A DNA stretch of 64,000 nt from Myxococcales bacterium (GTDB taxonomy: Bacteria; Myxococcota_A; UBA9160; SZUA-336), in assembly GCA_013215565.1 (NCBI GenBank), contig JABSQV010000009.1, forward strand, positions 33,019 to 97,018, in the 5' to 3' direction. How positions within the stretch are numbered: the stretch's first letter is position 1; each line of letters opens with the position of its first letter. Below, in pieces: positions 44,940-52,696 of this stretch. Below the pieces are notes generated by a model. It worked only from the letters and a program-made list of their open reading frames with translations, was not told the origin of the DNA and did no database searches. The position numbers were made by a program, and so were the translations under genes.

Positions 44940-45898
44940 TGGATCGGGCCTTCCTCTACGCGCTCCGCATCGCGGCCGCGATTCGAGCGCTCGCCGGCCC
45001 CCGTGTACTCGTAGATCAGGGCCCGGCTTGCACGCTGGAAGAGGGCCGACTCGCTCACCAGGAACAACTTACCGCCTGGCCCCAGCGTGATTCCCTCGTA
45101 CTGCACGGCACCTCGCCGGAGCACGCCCGGGAGCCTCAGCACCCGCACGACCTCGCCCTCGGTCGAGACGTCCACGAGTACCGAACTCAGGTGGCTCAAC
45201 ACCAGCAGGCGTCCGCTGCGCGGATCGTAGGCACAGCCGGAGAGATCCTCGGCGATCCCCGAGAAGACTTCTTCGGCATCGAAGGGCTCCTGGACGCGCA
45301 GGCTCCCGTCCGCAACGCTCGCATTGGCGCCGTCCGCGGGCCGGTCGAAGCGGTAGATGCGGCGCGGCGAACTCTCCTGAACCGCGTAGAAGGTTCCGCC
45401 GCCCGCATTCCCGGCCGCGTCGTAGCAGAGCCCTTCCAGACCCCGGTTGCGCTTCGCGCGCGTCGGCAGCACCAGTTCCTGAACCTCGGGATCGTTCGGG
45501 TCGACGCTGAGTTCCGTATCCGCGTCTGCGGCCGGGATCGTAACGATGACGACGCGGTTCTGTTCGTGAGCCAGCGCGAGCTTCGAGTTCCCGAGTACCG
45601 CCACCGCTTCGAAGTCCCGGCTGGGCCCGCCGACGAGCCGAAACTTCCGAAGCTGCGACCTGAGATCCGAGCTGTACTCGTAGAGGTTCCCGGCCCCGTT
45701 CTCGACCAGGAAATGCGTCCCGGACTCCGGGCTGTAACTGATCCCGGAGAGATCGTTCGGGATCTCGGCCAGCGCAAACGCAGAACCTGCTCTCCGGTAG
45801 TCATCCAGCAGCGAAGGGCCGCCCCGCGGAGCCGGACCAAGCGCACACGCGCTGAGCCACGCGGCCGCGCCGATCGCCACCCCGCGCAAGAGCCTCAT
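44936..45898 (-). CDS. YjiK-like (SdiA-regulated domain) lipoprotein
   Basis: A 320-residue protein with a lipoprotein signal (L-S-A-C, C18) and a beta-propeller of the SdiA-regulated/YjiK family. The repeated D-L-S-G-I-S-Y, D-F-E-A-V-A-V, G-L-E-G-L-C-Y, D-L-S-G-C-A-Y and Y-E-G-I-T-L segments, one per blade, show this clearly. The biochemical role of the family is unknown. TATTCT ends 9 nt before the ATG, and the gene is coupled to the downstream membrane protein. Confidence 0.87.
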   Translation of the reverse strand: MRLLRGVAIGAAAWLSACALGPAPRGGPSLLDDYRRAGSAFALAEIPNDLSGISYSPESGTHFLVENGAGNLYEYSSDLRSQLRKFRLVGGPSRDFEAVAVLGNSKLALAHEQNRVVIVTIPAADADTELSVDPNDPEVQELVLPTRAKRNRGLEGLCYDAAGNAGGGTFYAVQESSPRRIYRFDRPADGANASVADGSLRVQEPFDAEEVFSGIAEDLSGCAYDPRSGRLLVLSHLSSVLVDVSTEGEVVRVLRLPGVLRRGAVQYEGITLGPGGKLFLVSESALFQRASRALIYEYTGAGERSNRGRDAERVEEGPIQ

Positions 45899-45907
45899 CG
45901 GCTTCCC

Positions 45908-45913
45908 AGAATA
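45908..45913 (-). promoter_or_regulatory. Leaderless -10 element, YjiK-like gene
   Basis: TATTCT on the minus strand, 9 nt before the ATG at 45898, inside the 39-bp gap after the dienelactone hydrolase gene. It suggests a separate promoter. Confidence 0.4.
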
Positions 45914-45937
45914 GCGGCTCCCCTGTCGTTCGCTTCG

Positions 45938-46657
45938 TCAGGCAGCGTCTCCGAGCTTTTCGGAAAAGAAGCGCTCGAGCTGGTTCCAGGCATCCACTGC
46001 AGCTTCCGCGTGGTAGGAGGCACGCTCGTCACAGAAGAACCCGTGATCGGCGCCCGGGTAGGCGCGCAGCCGATAGTCGACCCCGAGCACACGCAGACGC
46101 TCGTCGATCTCCCGGACCTCGACCATCGGAATGAACGGATCCTGCTCGCCGAAGAAGAGCAGGAGCGGGACCTGGATCCGGTCCGCGAGTTCGAGATGGC
46201 CCGCGATGCCGCCCCCGTAAAACGGCGCGGCCGCCGCGATCTCGTTCGGAAGAGCGCACGCCGTCAAGAACGCGAGCCGCCCCCCCATACAGAAGCCGGT
46301 GACACCGAGTTTCTCGCCATTCACGTTCGGGCGGCTGCGCAGGAACGCGAGGGCCGCCCGCATGTCCTCGGTGAACTTCCCGTCATCGAGCTTTTGCATC
46401 AGGGCGATCGCCCGGTCGATCTGGTCGTACGACACGCGGTTGTCGGGAAGCTCCCGGTAGTAGAAGTCGGGGGCCAGCGCCACGTAGCCCACGCCCGCGA
46501 GTCGCGCAGCGACCTGCTCGATGTGAGGGAGCAGGCCAAAGGCCTCCATGATCACGACCACGGCCGGGAAGGGGCCGTCGCCCTCGGGTTCGATCAGGAC
46601 TGCGGGCATGGGGCCGTCGCCCGCTCCAATCTCGACCGCACGCTTTCGAACCCCCAT
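45938..46657 (-). CDS. Dienelactone hydrolase family protein
   Basis: A 239-residue alpha/beta hydrolase. The triad is C123 in G-F-C-M-G-G, D173 in E-Q-D-P-F-I-P, and H205 in A-D-H-G-F-F, as in carboxymethylenebutenolidase. The cysteine nucleophile supports lactone or thioester hydrolysis, for example in aromatic catabolism. I chose ATG at 46657 because GGAGGAGG lies 7-8 nt before it; an ATG 6 nt upstream is too close to that site and a GTG at 46675 lies upstream of it. Confidence 0.9.
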   Translation of the reverse strand: MGVRKRAVEIGAGDGPMPAVLIEPEGDGPFPAVVVIMEAFGLLPHIEQVAARLAGVGYVALAPDFYYRELPDNRVSYDQIDRAIALMQKLDDGKFTEDMRAALAFLRSRPNVNGEKLGVTGFCMGGRLAFLTACALPNEIAAAAPFYGGGIAGHLELADRIQVPLLLFFGEQDPFIPMVEVREIDERLRVLGVDYRLRAYPGADHGFFCDERASYHAEAAVDAWNQLERFFSEKLGDAA

Positions 46658-46721
46658 GCGCATTTCCTCCTCCACTTCCGCCGGGCGGGCGGCTCATCCT
46701 ACCGCGTCCGACCGACCGGGC

Positions 46722-46727
46722 TACGCT
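46722..46727 (+). promoter_or_regulatory. Leaderless -10 element, geranylgeranyl reductase-like gene
   Basis: TACGCT ends exactly 6 nt before the ATG at 46734, so a start site 7 nt after the hexamer would be the A of ATG. Confidence 0.45.
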
Positions 46728-46733
46728 CTCGAA

Positions 46734-47852
46734 ATGGACGTCGCTGTGGTCGGTGCGGGGCCCGCGGGCTCGTTCGCGGCGGAGCGGCTCGCGCGAGCCG
46801 GAAACGCGGTCACGCTCTACGATCCGTCGCACCCGCGCGAGAAGCCCTGCGGGGGCGGGGTCACGCCCGGCGTGTTTCGGCGCTACCCCGATTTGCGCGG
46901 ACTCCGGGCTCGCAGCCGAGCCGCACACGCCGTTCGCCTGCGCGGTCCCGGCGCCGAGGGCCTGCGCGTCGAACTCCCTCAGCCGATCGAGGTCTTCTCG
47001 CGCGCCACATTCGACGCAGCCCTGCTCGAGCGCGCCCTGCGGGCCGGGGCGGAACTGGTCGCGGCCCGGGTTCGCTCGGTCCGGGTCGACGGCGATTCGG
47101 CCCAGCTGGAACTCGACGCTGCGACGACCCGCCACGACTTCGTGATCGGGGCCGACGGAGCCTCGAGCGTGGTCCGCCGCTCGCTGCTCGGCGAACGGCC
47201 GGGGCTGGCCCGGGGGATGGCGACCGCGGGATTCTTCGTCGAGGGGCTTCCGGAAGCCGAGCTCTACGTAGAGTTCGTCCGGGACTGGCCGGGCTATCTC
47301 TGGGTATTTCCGCGGCCGGACCACGCCTCGGCCGGAATCTGCGCGCCGATCGGAATCGAGAACGGTGTGCGCTTGCGGGCGCGCGTGCTGGCAATGCTGG
47401 AAGCCCGCTACCCGGGCTGTCTGTCGCTGCCGCGCCGCCCCTACGCTGCGAGCATCCCCTGTCCCGGACGCAGAAACCGGGTGGCCGGACCGCGCTTCGC
47501 GCTCGTGGGCGATGCCGCCAATGCGGTCGACACGATTACAGGAGAGGGCATTCAACATGCGATCGACGGGGCCGCACTGCTGGCTGAAACGCTCACCAGC
47601 TCGGGCCCGCTCGAAGCCCCCTCGATTTACGCCAGACGCTGGAACCACGGCAACGGCCGCGAGCTCCGCTGGTCGTCAAGCCTCGGGGCCCGCGCCTACC
47701 GACCCGCGACCGTCGGGCTGGCCCTGCGGCTCGCGGCGCGAAGCCGGCGCGCAAAGCGGGTCCTGGCCGACCTGCTGACGGTGCTGCAGCCCTACTCGGG
47801 CCTTCCGCGAAGACTGCTGCTCGAGGCGGTGGCCGGCTCCCGGTCCTTGTAG
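46734..47852 (+). CDS. Geranylgeranyl reductase family flavoprotein
   Basis: A 372-residue FAD enzyme of the geranylgeranyl reductase family. G-A-G-P-A-G at residues 7-12, the P-C-G-G-G-V-T segment that binds flavin, D-F-V-I-G-A-D-G-A-S-S near 136, and V-G-D-A-A-N-A-V-D in the C-terminal half are typical. Relatives saturate isoprenoid chains of lipids, quinones or chlorophyll; the acceptor is unknown. The longer upstream frame is a shadow of the divergent hydrolase. Its 3' end overlaps the convergent SDR gene by 61 bp. Confidence 0.9.
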   Translation: MDVAVVGAGPAGSFAAERLARAGNAVTLYDPSHPREKPCGGGVTPGVFRRYPDLRGLRARSRAAHAVRLRGPGAEGLRVELPQPIEVFSRATFDAALLERALRAGAELVAARVRSVRVDGDSAQLELDAATTRHDFVIGADGASSVVRRSLLGERPGLARGMATAGFFVEGLPEAELYVEFVRDWPGYLWVFPRPDHASAGICAPIGIENGVRLRARVLAMLEARYPGCLSLPRRPYAASIPCPGRRNRVAGPRFALVGDAANAVDTITGEGIQHAIDGAALLAETLTSSGPLEAPSIYARRWNHGNGRELRWSSSLGARAYRPATVGLALRLAARSRRAKRVLADLLTVLQPYSGLPRRLLLEAVAGSRSL

Positions 47853-48601
47853 AGCAGTTCGGGCCGCACGATGCCCTTTTCGCGAAGGCCCGTGATCGTC
47901 TCGATGCGCCCGCTGTAGTCGATCGCCTGCTCCGCCATCCAGAGCACGGCATCGGACATGATCACGGGGTGCTCGAAGGGGTAGTCGACGTCTTCGGGCA
48001 ACGTCGCCGCAAAGCCCTCGCTCCAGACGGCGAGGTCGAGCCGCAGCACGTTCACGGCCACCTTTCCGCGCAGTTCGTGCGCCAGCGACTGCGAGAGTCC
48101 CTCGAGTGCAAGCTTGGTTGCGGTGTAGTTGGGCCGGCCGAACTCGGGCGTCACCGCGGCACCCGAGGAGATGTTGATGACCTTGCCCTCTCCTTCCGGC
48201 ATGCGCGGGCAGAAGTAGTACATGAAATAGAAGGGGCCGTTCAGGTTGACGTCTACACCGACACGCCAGCGCTTGGTGGAATCCTGGAGCGCTGGCAGCG
48301 GCGGGGCCACGGCCGCATTGTTGATCAACAGGTCGCAGCGCCCGAGTTCACTGTAGACCCGCTCGGCCAGCTTCGAGACCCCGTCTTCGTCTCGCACGTC
48401 GAGCGCCACCGAAATCGCCTCGCCACCTTGCTCGCGCACCAACGCGACCGTCTCGTCGATGTCTCCCGGGAGCCGCCCCCGGCTCTCGCTCGTGGAGCGG
48501 GCCACGCACACGATCCGGTAACCCCGCTCCGCGAGATCGATCGAAAGTTGCTTGCCGATGCCCCGGCTCGCGCCGGTGACGACCGCGACCGGCGTCGTCA
48601 T
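47792..48601 (-). CDS. Short-chain dehydrogenase/reductase
   Basis: A 269-residue SDR. Cofactor motif T-G-A-S-R-G-I-G at residues 9-16, then N-N-A-A, the catalytic S-S-G of I-N-I-S-S-G, and Y-T-A-T-K. A-R-S-T-S after the second strand suggests NADP. The substrate is unknown. The ATG at 48601 follows GAGGAGG at 6 nt; the frame remains open further upstream without a better start. The last 20 codons overlap the geranylgeranyl reductase gene in antisense. Confidence 0.9.
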   Translation of the reverse strand: MTTPVAVVTGASRGIGKQLSIDLAERGYRIVCVARSTSESRGRLPGDIDETVALVREQGGEAISVALDVRDEDGVSKLAERVYSELGRCDLLINNAAVAPPLPALQDSTKRWRVGVDVNLNGPFYFMYYFCPRMPEGEGKVINISSGAAVTPEFGRPNYTATKLALEGLSQSLAHELRGKVAVNVLRLDLAVWSEGFAATLPEDVDYPFEHPVIMSDAVLWMAEQAIDYSGRIETITGLREKGIVRPELLYKDREPATASSSSLRGRPE

Positions 48602-48661
48602 TGGATCCCTCCTCACAGGCTGAGGCACAATGCTCTCATAACCGCGCGCGAGGAGCACCCC

Positions 48662-48715
48662 GTGGAGACCGCCGCAACTCTGACCCCGGGCGCCGTCCGT
48701 CGGGGCGCCGCCTGA
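48662..48715 (+). CDS. Possible 17-codon leader peptide
   Basis: A GTG start with GAGGAG about 6 nt upstream, 17 codons, and a TGA that overlaps the next ATG as TGATG. It sits directly before a gene that lacks its own ribosome-binding site. It may serve only to deliver ribosomes to that start. No amino acid is repeated in a way that would suggest attenuation. Confidence 0.35.
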   Translation: METAATLTPGAVRRGAA

Positions 48716-49083
48716 TGCCGAAGTGGCGATCCAGGGAGCGCTACAAGTCCGACGTGCTCGCCTACGTGACGCAGACCGACTGGGTGACCTTCGCGGATCT
48801 TCACAAGCGCTTCGCCCCGGACGCACGCGAACCCACGGAAATCGTGCTTCCCGGCAACCGGGTCGTCTGGCGCGGCATGCCCCAGCCCCTCTTTGACGCA
48901 GTCGTCGAACTCGTCGAGGGGGGTCAACTGGCTGCGGTCCCGGGCCACCGCTCGGCCTACAAGAAGGACGGCCGGGTCCTCGGGCTGCCCGTGGAAAAGG
49001 CGATCCCGCCCGCGGGACACGCCGAGCCCCACTGGTTTCCGGTCCTGCTTCGCCCAATCGGGGCCGCCGACGAAGCCGACTGA
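48715..49083 (+). CDS. Conserved-looking hypothetical protein
   Basis: A 122-residue protein I do not recognise. It has W-V-T-F-A-D-L-H-K-R-F, then L-P-G-N-R-V-V-W-R-G-M, V-V-E-L-V-E-G-G-Q-L-A-A-V-P and a proline-rich end (P-H-W-F-P-V-L-L-R-P). The helix-strand order resembles a small winged-helix domain, but no function can be assigned. The ATG lacks a ribosome-binding site and overlaps the stop of a short upstream ORF, so translation may be coupled. Confidence 0.7.
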   Translation: MPKWRSRERYKSDVLAYVTQTDWVTFADLHKRFAPDAREPTEIVLPGNRVVWRGMPQPLFDAVVELVEGGQLAAVPGHRSAYKKDGRVLGLPVEKAIPPAGHAEPHWFPVLLRPIGAADEAD

Positions 49084-49108
49084 GTGCGCGGCCGAGCCCG
49101 GGCGGCGC

Positions 49109-49903
49109 TCAGGGCGAAGCCCGCCCGCGCCGGGCGTCCGAGCTGCCGACCTCGGGCCGGTGTGCGGCGAAGCGGAGCCGCACGTAGTCCGCGATCCACC
49201 TGCCCTCCGCGTCGCAGAGTTCCGGCCGCAACCGCTCGCGGACCTCGGCCAGGAGCCCGGGCCGCTCGGACGCGGGAACCGGCTGGAGAAAGCTCTCGGC
49301 GAAGGTCTCGAGCCATCCGATCACGTCGCCCGGGAGCGGAGTCGGCCGCGGGATCAGCGCGATCGAGTCCACCTCGAACCCGACCTGGATCAGCTTCGCC
49401 CGGTACGCGTCCGGTTCTGGGAAGTACCAGGGATTCAGGCCTCGCCCGTCGATTCCGCGGCCGTCCAGCACCCGAAGCAGCGCCGTCTCGATCTTGCGGA
49501 TACAGCCGGCCCCGCCCATTTCTGCCACAAAACGTCCACCCGGCCTCAGCGCCCGCCAGACGCCTGCAAGCACGCGCTCCGGACGCTTCATCCAGTGCAG
49601 GACCGCGTTGCTGAAGACAGCGTCGAACTCGCCCTCGACCGCCAGGGCTTCGGCGTCACCGACGATCGCCTCGATTCCGCGCGAGCGTGCTGCCGCGACC
49701 TGCTCGGGGCTGGCATCGACGCCCAGCACGCGACAGCCGGCCCCTACGAGCCGTTGACTGAGTACGCCATCCCCACAGCCCAGGTCGAGCACCCGCTCTC
49801 CGCTGCGGGGTGCCAGGAGTTCCAGAACGGGCGCACCCAGATCGGAGACGAAGCGCGCGTTGCGCGCGTAGCGCTCCGGATCCCAGCTCTGCGTCGGCTT
49901 CAT
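49109..49903 (-). CDS. Class I SAM-dependent methyltransferase (Tam/UbiE-like)
   Basis: A 264-residue methyltransferase. It starts M-K-P-T-Q-S-W-D-P-E-R-Y, a common N-terminus for trans-aconitate methyltransferase-like proteins. Motif I is V-L-D-L-G-C-G-D-G-V-L-S, the acidic loop is G-V-D-A-S, and F-S-N-A-V-L-H-W follows. The substrate is not clear. TATGCT ends 9 nt before the ATG with no ribosome-binding site. Confidence 0.9.
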   Translation of the reverse strand: MKPTQSWDPERYARNARFVSDLGAPVLELLAPRSGERVLDLGCGDGVLSQRLVGAGCRVLGVDASPEQVAAARSRGIEAIVGDAEALAVEGEFDAVFSNAVLHWMKRPERVLAGVWRALRPGGRFVAEMGGAGCIRKIETALLRVLDGRGIDGRGLNPWYFPEPDAYRAKLIQVGFEVDSIALIPRPTPLPGDVIGWLETFAESFLQPVPASERPGLLAEVRERLRPELCDAEGRWIADYVRLRFAAHRPEVGSSDARRGRASP

Positions 49904-49912
49904 GGTCGGATC

Positions 49913-49918
49913 AGCATA
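49913..49918 (-). promoter_or_regulatory. Leaderless -10 element, methyltransferase gene
   Basis: TATGCT on the minus strand, 9 nt before the ATG at 49903; no ribosome-binding site. Confidence 0.4.
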
Positions 49919-49973
49919 GCCGGGGGGGCGCCTTCCGAACCATGCACGCTAGAATCCGCTTCGGACGGGCCGA

Positions 49974-51431
49974 ATGCGCATTCTCTACATCGACATCGAC
50001 TCGTTGCGCGCCGACCACCTCGGCTGCTACGGCTACCTCCGCGACACCAGTCCCAACATCGATCGCGTGGCCCGCGAAGGCGTCCGCTTCGAACGCTGCT
50101 ACACCTCGGACTCGCCCTGCCTGCCGAGCCGTTCGGCACTGCTCACCGGGCGCTACGGGATTCGCAACGGCGTCGTCACGCACGGGGGCAGTCGGGCGGA
50201 ACTGTTTCCCGAAGGGCCCACGCGCGGCTTCTTCTCAGACCTCACCCAGAGCAGCTGGCCGGGCCGCATGCGGCGGGCCGGGCTCAAAACGGTCACGATC
50301 TCGACCTTCGGAGAACGGCACTCGGCCTACCACTGGTACGCGGGCTTCCGGGAGGTCTACAACATCGGGAAATTCGGGATGGAACGCGCCGATGAGGTTG
50401 CGCCCGTCGCCCTCGATTGGCTCGACCGCAACGGCGCCGGAGACGACTGGTTCCTGCACTTTCACATCTGGGACCCGCACGCGCCCTACCGCTCGCCGGA
50501 GAGCTTCGGCGATCCGTTTCGGGAGGCGCCGCATCCGGCGTGGATCAGCGAGGAACTGCGCAGCCTACACTGGCGTCGCGCCGGCCCGCACTCCGCGCGA
50601 GAGACGATGGGCTTCGGGGTGTCCCGCCAGATGCGTGAGCACTTCCCCAGGCAGCCGGTCGAAATCGACTCCCAGGAAGCGGTGCGGCGCATGTTCGACG
50701 GCTACGATACGGGCATCCGTTACGCCGATCTGCACGTCGGTCGACTGCTCGGAAAACTCGACGAACTCGGAGTGCTCGACGAGACGGCAATCCTGATTTC
50801 GTCCGATCACGGCGAAACGCTCGGCGAACTCAACGTCTACTGTGATCATCATCTCGCCGACGAGTTCACGAACCGGATTCCCATGATCGTTCGCTGGCCG
50901 GAGGTCGCGGCCCGGGTCGATACGGGCTTGCACTACCAGGTCGACGTGGCGGCCAGCGTGCTCGAGCTACTGGGCACGACGGTCCCCGACGGCTGGAACG
51001 GGGAGAGCTTCGCGGGCGCGTTCCGCGACGGAACCGAGTCGGGACGCGAGTTCCTGGTGCTTTCACAGGGCGCCTGGACCTGCCAGCGCAGCGTGCGCTT
51101 CGACGACTTCATCTGCATCCGCAGCTACCACGACGGCTACCACGAGTTCCCCGAACTGATGCTCTTCGATCTCGCATCCGATCCTCACGAAGAGCGGAAT
51201 CTGGCAGCCGCGCGTCCGGATCTGATCGCGCTGGCCGGCGAACGGCTCGAAGCCTGGCACGCCGAGATGATGCACGACCACCCGACCGGTACGGATCCAT
51301 TCGAGACGGTGCTCGCGGAGGGCGGGCCCTGGCACGTGCGCGGCCAGCTCGGGCGTTACCTGGAGCGACTCGAAGAAACGGGCCGCAAGGACTGTGCCGC
51401 CCGGATTCGCCGGGCGCATCCGGGCGGGTAG
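49974..51431 (+). CDS. Type I sulfatase (formylglycine-dependent)
   Basis: A 485-residue sulfatase family enzyme. The maturation motif is C49-L-P-S-R followed by L-L-T-G-R, so C49 should be converted to formylglycine by an FGE or anSME elsewhere in the genome. Metal ligands include D7/D9 in Y-I-D-I-D-S, and S-S-D-H-G-E-T in the C-terminal half. No signal peptide is visible, so it would act in the cytoplasm. Members hydrolyse sulfate or phosphate esters. An MFS transporter starts 11 bp downstream. Confidence 0.92.
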   Translation: MRILYIDIDSLRADHLGCYGYLRDTSPNIDRVAREGVRFERCYTSDSPCLPSRSALLTGRYGIRNGVVTHGGSRAELFPEGPTRGFFSDLTQSSWPGRMRRAGLKTVTISTFGERHSAYHWYAGFREVYNIGKFGMERADEVAPVALDWLDRNGAGDDWFLHFHIWDPHAPYRSPESFGDPFREAPHPAWISEELRSLHWRRAGPHSARETMGFGVSRQMREHFPRQPVEIDSQEAVRRMFDGYDTGIRYADLHVGRLLGKLDELGVLDETAILISSDHGETLGELNVYCDHHLADEFTNRIPMIVRWPEVAARVDTGLHYQVDVAASVLELLGTTVPDGWNGESFAGAFRDGTESGREFLVLSQGAWTCQRSVRFDDFICIRSYHDGYHEFPELMLFDLASDPHEERNLAAARPDLIALAGERLEAWHAEMMHDHPTGTDPFETVLAEGGPWHVRGQLGRYLERLEETGRKDCAARIRRAHPGG

Positions 51432-51442
51432 CGCAGAGCGCC

Positions 51443-52627
51443 GTGGCCGACCGAGAGGAAGCGAGCGCGAACGACAGGCACCACGCAAGCGCCTCCGGAT
51501 CCGCAACCTCGACAGACTACGGCCTGAGACCCATCGCCGCCGTTCTGGCGGCGTCCGCAATCGGGCTCTCCGCATCGAATTGCCTGCCGCTTCTGCTAGG
51601 CGCGATCGTGGAAGCGTTCTCGGTCCGACCCTGGGAAGCCGGACTGGTCGGATCGGTCGAACTCGGGGGGGTGGCGCTCGCGGCGCTGCTGCTGGCACCG
51701 TGGGTGCGACGCGTCTCGCGGGTCCGGCTGGCGCTCGCCGGGGCCCTCCTGGCGACGGCAGCCCAACTGCTTTCGGCACTGGCCGGAAGCTACGCGCTGC
51801 TGCTCTCGATGCGGGCGCTCGCCGGACTCGGCGAGGGCATCGCCCTGGCGGCCGGAATGGCGGCCGTCGCGGCGTCGCCCGATCCGGATCGGCTCTACGC
51901 GCGCGTGGCGCTGCTGGGCGGACTCGGCGCCGCCGCGCTGCTCGCGCTGCTGCCCCTGGCGATCGCGCCCTGGGGCTACGCCGGGGGCTACGCCGCACTC
52001 GCCGTGATCTGCCTGGCTGCGTCGCCCCTGCTCTCGTGGCTGCCCGACGCGCGGGGGGCGGCGGGACTGCGCGGAGTTCCCGGCCGCGGCGCCGGCTACC
52101 GGATCCTGTTCGGAATCGGGATCCTGGCCGTGGGACAGGGGGGTCTCTGGGCCTTCGCCGAGCGAATCGGCGCCAGCATCGCGATCGAGACCGGCACGAT
52201 TGGCCGGATTCTCGGGGCGGCGGCCCTGTTCGGACTGTTTGGAGCGGCCGCTGCCGCAGCCCTCGGCACGCGCGTGGGCCGGAGTGGCCCGCTCGCGGCC
52301 GGTCTCTGTGCACTCGGAATCGGGACCCTGGGGCTGGCTCACGCGAGTTCGGCGACCGCCTACACCGGCTTTGCATTCACCTGGATGCTGGCGTTCCTGT
52401 TCACGTTGCCGTACGTGATGGGAAGCGCGGCCGCGCTCGATGCGGGGGGCCGCTGGGTGGCGGCCGCAACCGGCGCGTCGACGATCGGTACTGCGCTCGG
52501 TCCGGTGCTGGCCGGACTCGTGGCCACGCGCTTTGGCTATCCCGTGCTCGGCTGGTTCGCGCTGGGGTGCGCTGCCTTCGCGATCGCGGGCATCGTTCCG
52601 GTCGCCCGGAGCCTCGACAGGCGCTAG
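51443..52627 (+). CDS. MFS transporter
   Basis: A 394-residue integral membrane protein with twelve predicted helices and an N-terminal hydrophilic tail of about 28 residues rich in A, S and H. The A-G-L-G-E-G motif in helix 4 and the loop W-V-R-R-V-S-R between helices 2 and 3 fit the major facilitator superfamily. The substrate is unknown; linkage to the sulfatase suggests uptake of a sulfated compound or export of its product. GTG start, 11 bp after the sulfatase stop. Confidence 0.88.
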   Translation: MADREEASANDRHHASASGSATSTDYGLRPIAAVLAASAIGLSASNCLPLLLGAIVEAFSVRPWEAGLVGSVELGGVALAALLLAPWVRRVSRVRLALAGALLATAAQLLSALAGSYALLLSMRALAGLGEGIALAAGMAAVAASPDPDRLYARVALLGGLGAAALLALLPLAIAPWGYAGGYAALAVICLAASPLLSWLPDARGAAGLRGVPGRGAGYRILFGIGILAVGQGGLWAFAERIGASIAIETGTIGRILGAAALFGLFGAAAAAALGTRVGRSGPLAAGLCALGIGTLGLAHASSATAYTGFAFTWMLAFLFTLPYVMGSAAALDAGGRWVAAATGASTIGTALGPVLAGLVATRFGYPVLGWFALGCAAFAIAGIVPVARSLDRR

Positions 52628-52684
52628 CGCGGGCCCGCGAAAGCCCGAGGCCTCCGCGAAACACACGCCGACGCGCGCACGGAT

Positions 52685-52690
52685 TATAGT
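52685..52690 (+). promoter_or_regulatory. Leaderless -10 element, ettA
   Basis: TATAGT ends 6 nt before the ATG at 52697, one base from the TATAAT consensus. No ribosome-binding site lies between. Confidence 0.5.
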
Positions 52691-52696
52691 CTCGGC

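Noticed and set aside
48602..49057. Upstream extension of the SDR frame to a 421-residue protein
   Set aside because: The extension is antisense to the 122-residue gene, arginine- and proline-rich, and the ATG at 48601 has a strong ribosome-binding site directly before the cofactor motif.
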